From Rhizobiaceae bacterium (lineage in GTDB: Bacteria; Pseudomonadota; Alphaproteobacteria; Rhizobiales; Rhizobiaceae): 64,000 nucleotides of DNA. Under the pieces are notes generated by a model, which saw only the letters and a list, made by a program, of their open reading frames with translations, had not been told where the DNA came from and searched no databases. Positions 63,288 to 64,000 of the stretch are shown piece after piece. The translations under genes were made by a program, and so were the position numbers. The stretch lies in the NCBI GenBank assembly GCA_028279875.1, contig JANQMU010000161.1, positions 1-64,000 of the forward strand. The letters run 5' to 3'. How positions within the stretch are numbered: the first letter of the stretch is position 1; the number at the start of each line of letters is the position of its first letter.

Positions 63288-64000
63288 TCAGGCCGTCTTT
63301 CGAATTTCGACCTGGTGCGGGTAGGGGATCGAGATGCCTTCCTTGTCGAAGGTCTCCTTGACGCCCTTGGTCATGGCGAATTTGAGCTCCCAGTAATCGG
63401 CCGAGCGGCACCACAGGCGCACCCCGAGGTCGACGGATGAATCATTCAGATTGACCACCCTTACCCAGGGCTCCGGATCGGCCAGGACGCGGTCATCGGC
63501 GCCGGCGCAGCCGAGAATCAAGGCGATCGCCTTGTCGGCGTCATCGCCGTAATCGATGCCGAAGGTCAGGTCCAGGCGGCGGGTGTCGTGGGCCGAATAA
63601 TTGGTGATGATCGAACCCCAGACCTTGCCGTTGGGAATGACGATCTGGACATTGTCGGGCGTCACCAGTTCGGTGACGAACAGATTGAGCAGCCGAACGG
63701 TTCCCGATGTCCCGCCGGTGTCGATATAATCGCCGAGCTTGAAGGGGCGGAACACGACCAGCATGACACCGGCGGCAATGTCGGCCAGCGTGCCCTGCAG
63801 GGCGAGGCCGATCGCCAGGGTTGCGGCACCGAGAACGGCGACAAGGCTGGTGGCCTGGAAGCCGAAGACCTGCAGAACGGCGATGACAACCACCGCCAGG
63901 ATCAGCCATTTGGCGATCGAGGCAAAAAAATTGCCCAGCGTATTGTCCAGATGTTCGCTGGCATTCACGCGCCGCCGGATCGTGCGCTCGACAATGCCGG
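63288..64000 (-). CDS. small-conductance mechanosensitive channel (MscS family), N-terminus outside window
   Basis: The visible part has the MscS core. Upstream of VNASEHLDNTLGNF the frame stays open (GIVERTIRRRV) to the window edge, so the N-terminus lies beyond 64000. The pore helix region is VAVLGAATLAIGLALQGTLADIAAGVMLVVFRPF, followed by the beta domain (GDYIDTGGTSGTVRLLNLF) and the C-terminal domain ending IPYPHQVEIRK. It opens under membrane tension to release osmolytes. It is convergent with the PAS-GGDEF-EAL gene with 21 bases between them. Confidence 0.9.
   Translation of the reverse strand, partial: GIVERTIRRRVNASEHLDNTLGNFFASIAKWLILAVVVIAVLQVFGFQATSLVAVLGAATLAIGLALQGTLADIAAGVMLVVFRPFKLGDYIDTGGTSGTVRLLNLFVTELVTPDNVQIVIPNGKVWGSIITNYSAHDTRRLDLTFGIDYGDDADKAIALILGCAGADDRVLADPEPWVRVVNLNDSSVDLGVRLWCRSADYWELKFAMTKGVKETFDKEGISIPYPHQVEIRKTA

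Overview
The window is a GC-rich, densely packed alphaproteobacterial chromosome segment. A tad/cpa (Flp pilus) locus of rhizobial layout, a nucleoside-salvage block, CtrA-type TTAA-N7-TTAA sites and the many ABC importers point to Hyphomicrobiales (Rhizobiales), most likely Rhizobiaceae or a near relative. I cannot name the genus from the sequence alone. I recognise no rRNA, tRNA, CRISPR array or intact transposase.

Layout. 1-1720: the end of an M17 aminopeptidase gene (minus) diverges from tadD (plus). 1790-9559: a sugar/aromatic cassette (AraC regulator, CUT1 ABC importer without ATPase, GH42 beta-galactosidase, DapA-family aldolase, 3-hydroxyanthranilate dioxygenase) sits between tadD and the rest of the tad locus. 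9772-18898 (minus): tadC, tadB, cpaF, cpaE, cpaD, cpaC, cpaB, cpaA and the flp pilin. 19324-21156 (plus): a CpaC-N-like secreted protein and two TadE-type pseudopilins. 21292-31062: nucleoside salvage. deoB-add-upp on plus meets deoA-punA-cdd plus a NupOPQ-type importer on minus, with a retropepsin-like protease between. 31233-34200: adh, thioesterase, slyX and hisC-like aminotransferase. 34201-36425: a lower-GC island holding an Xre-ImmA/IrrE protease and a DUF4411 PIN-like protein. 36426-41377: a dimethylglycine/sarcosine dehydrogenase-like protein, an MttB-family methyltransferase and a divergent LysR regulator. 41514-46742: a membrane-anchored S9 peptidase, an orphan secreted protein, and a LysR regulator divergent from an ArsP-type permease. 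46743-47141: stacked palindromes, including a 163-bp centred palindromic element. 47142-57740: a LuxR/MalT-like regulator and an eight-cistron unit (dipeptide-type ABC importer, HyuA-like protein, two DUF917 proteins). 57901-63266: c-di-GMP enzymes. 63288-64000: an MscS channel, cut by the window end.

How the parts work together. The tad genes make a complete Flp pilus assembly machine (pilin, prepilin peptidase, secretin, ATPases, platform proteins, pseudopilins, TadD pilotin), probably under cell-cycle (CtrA) control. The nucleoside block imports nucleosides, deaminates and phosphorolyses them, and feeds ribose phosphates to central metabolism. The 47-58 kb operon looks like import plus ring-opening or desulfuration of a hydantoin-like or peptide-like compound by a HyuA-like protein and two DUF917 paralogues; the substrate is unknown and this is the least described system here. 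The MttB and GcvT-fused dehydrogenase pair fits catabolism of a methylated amine.

Most notable observations: the doubly symmetric palindromic element at 46917-47079; a GGDEF-EAL protein whose EAL general-base glutamate has become lysine; the CtrA-type boxes in front of cpaB and tadD; and the tandem DUF917/HyuA operon.
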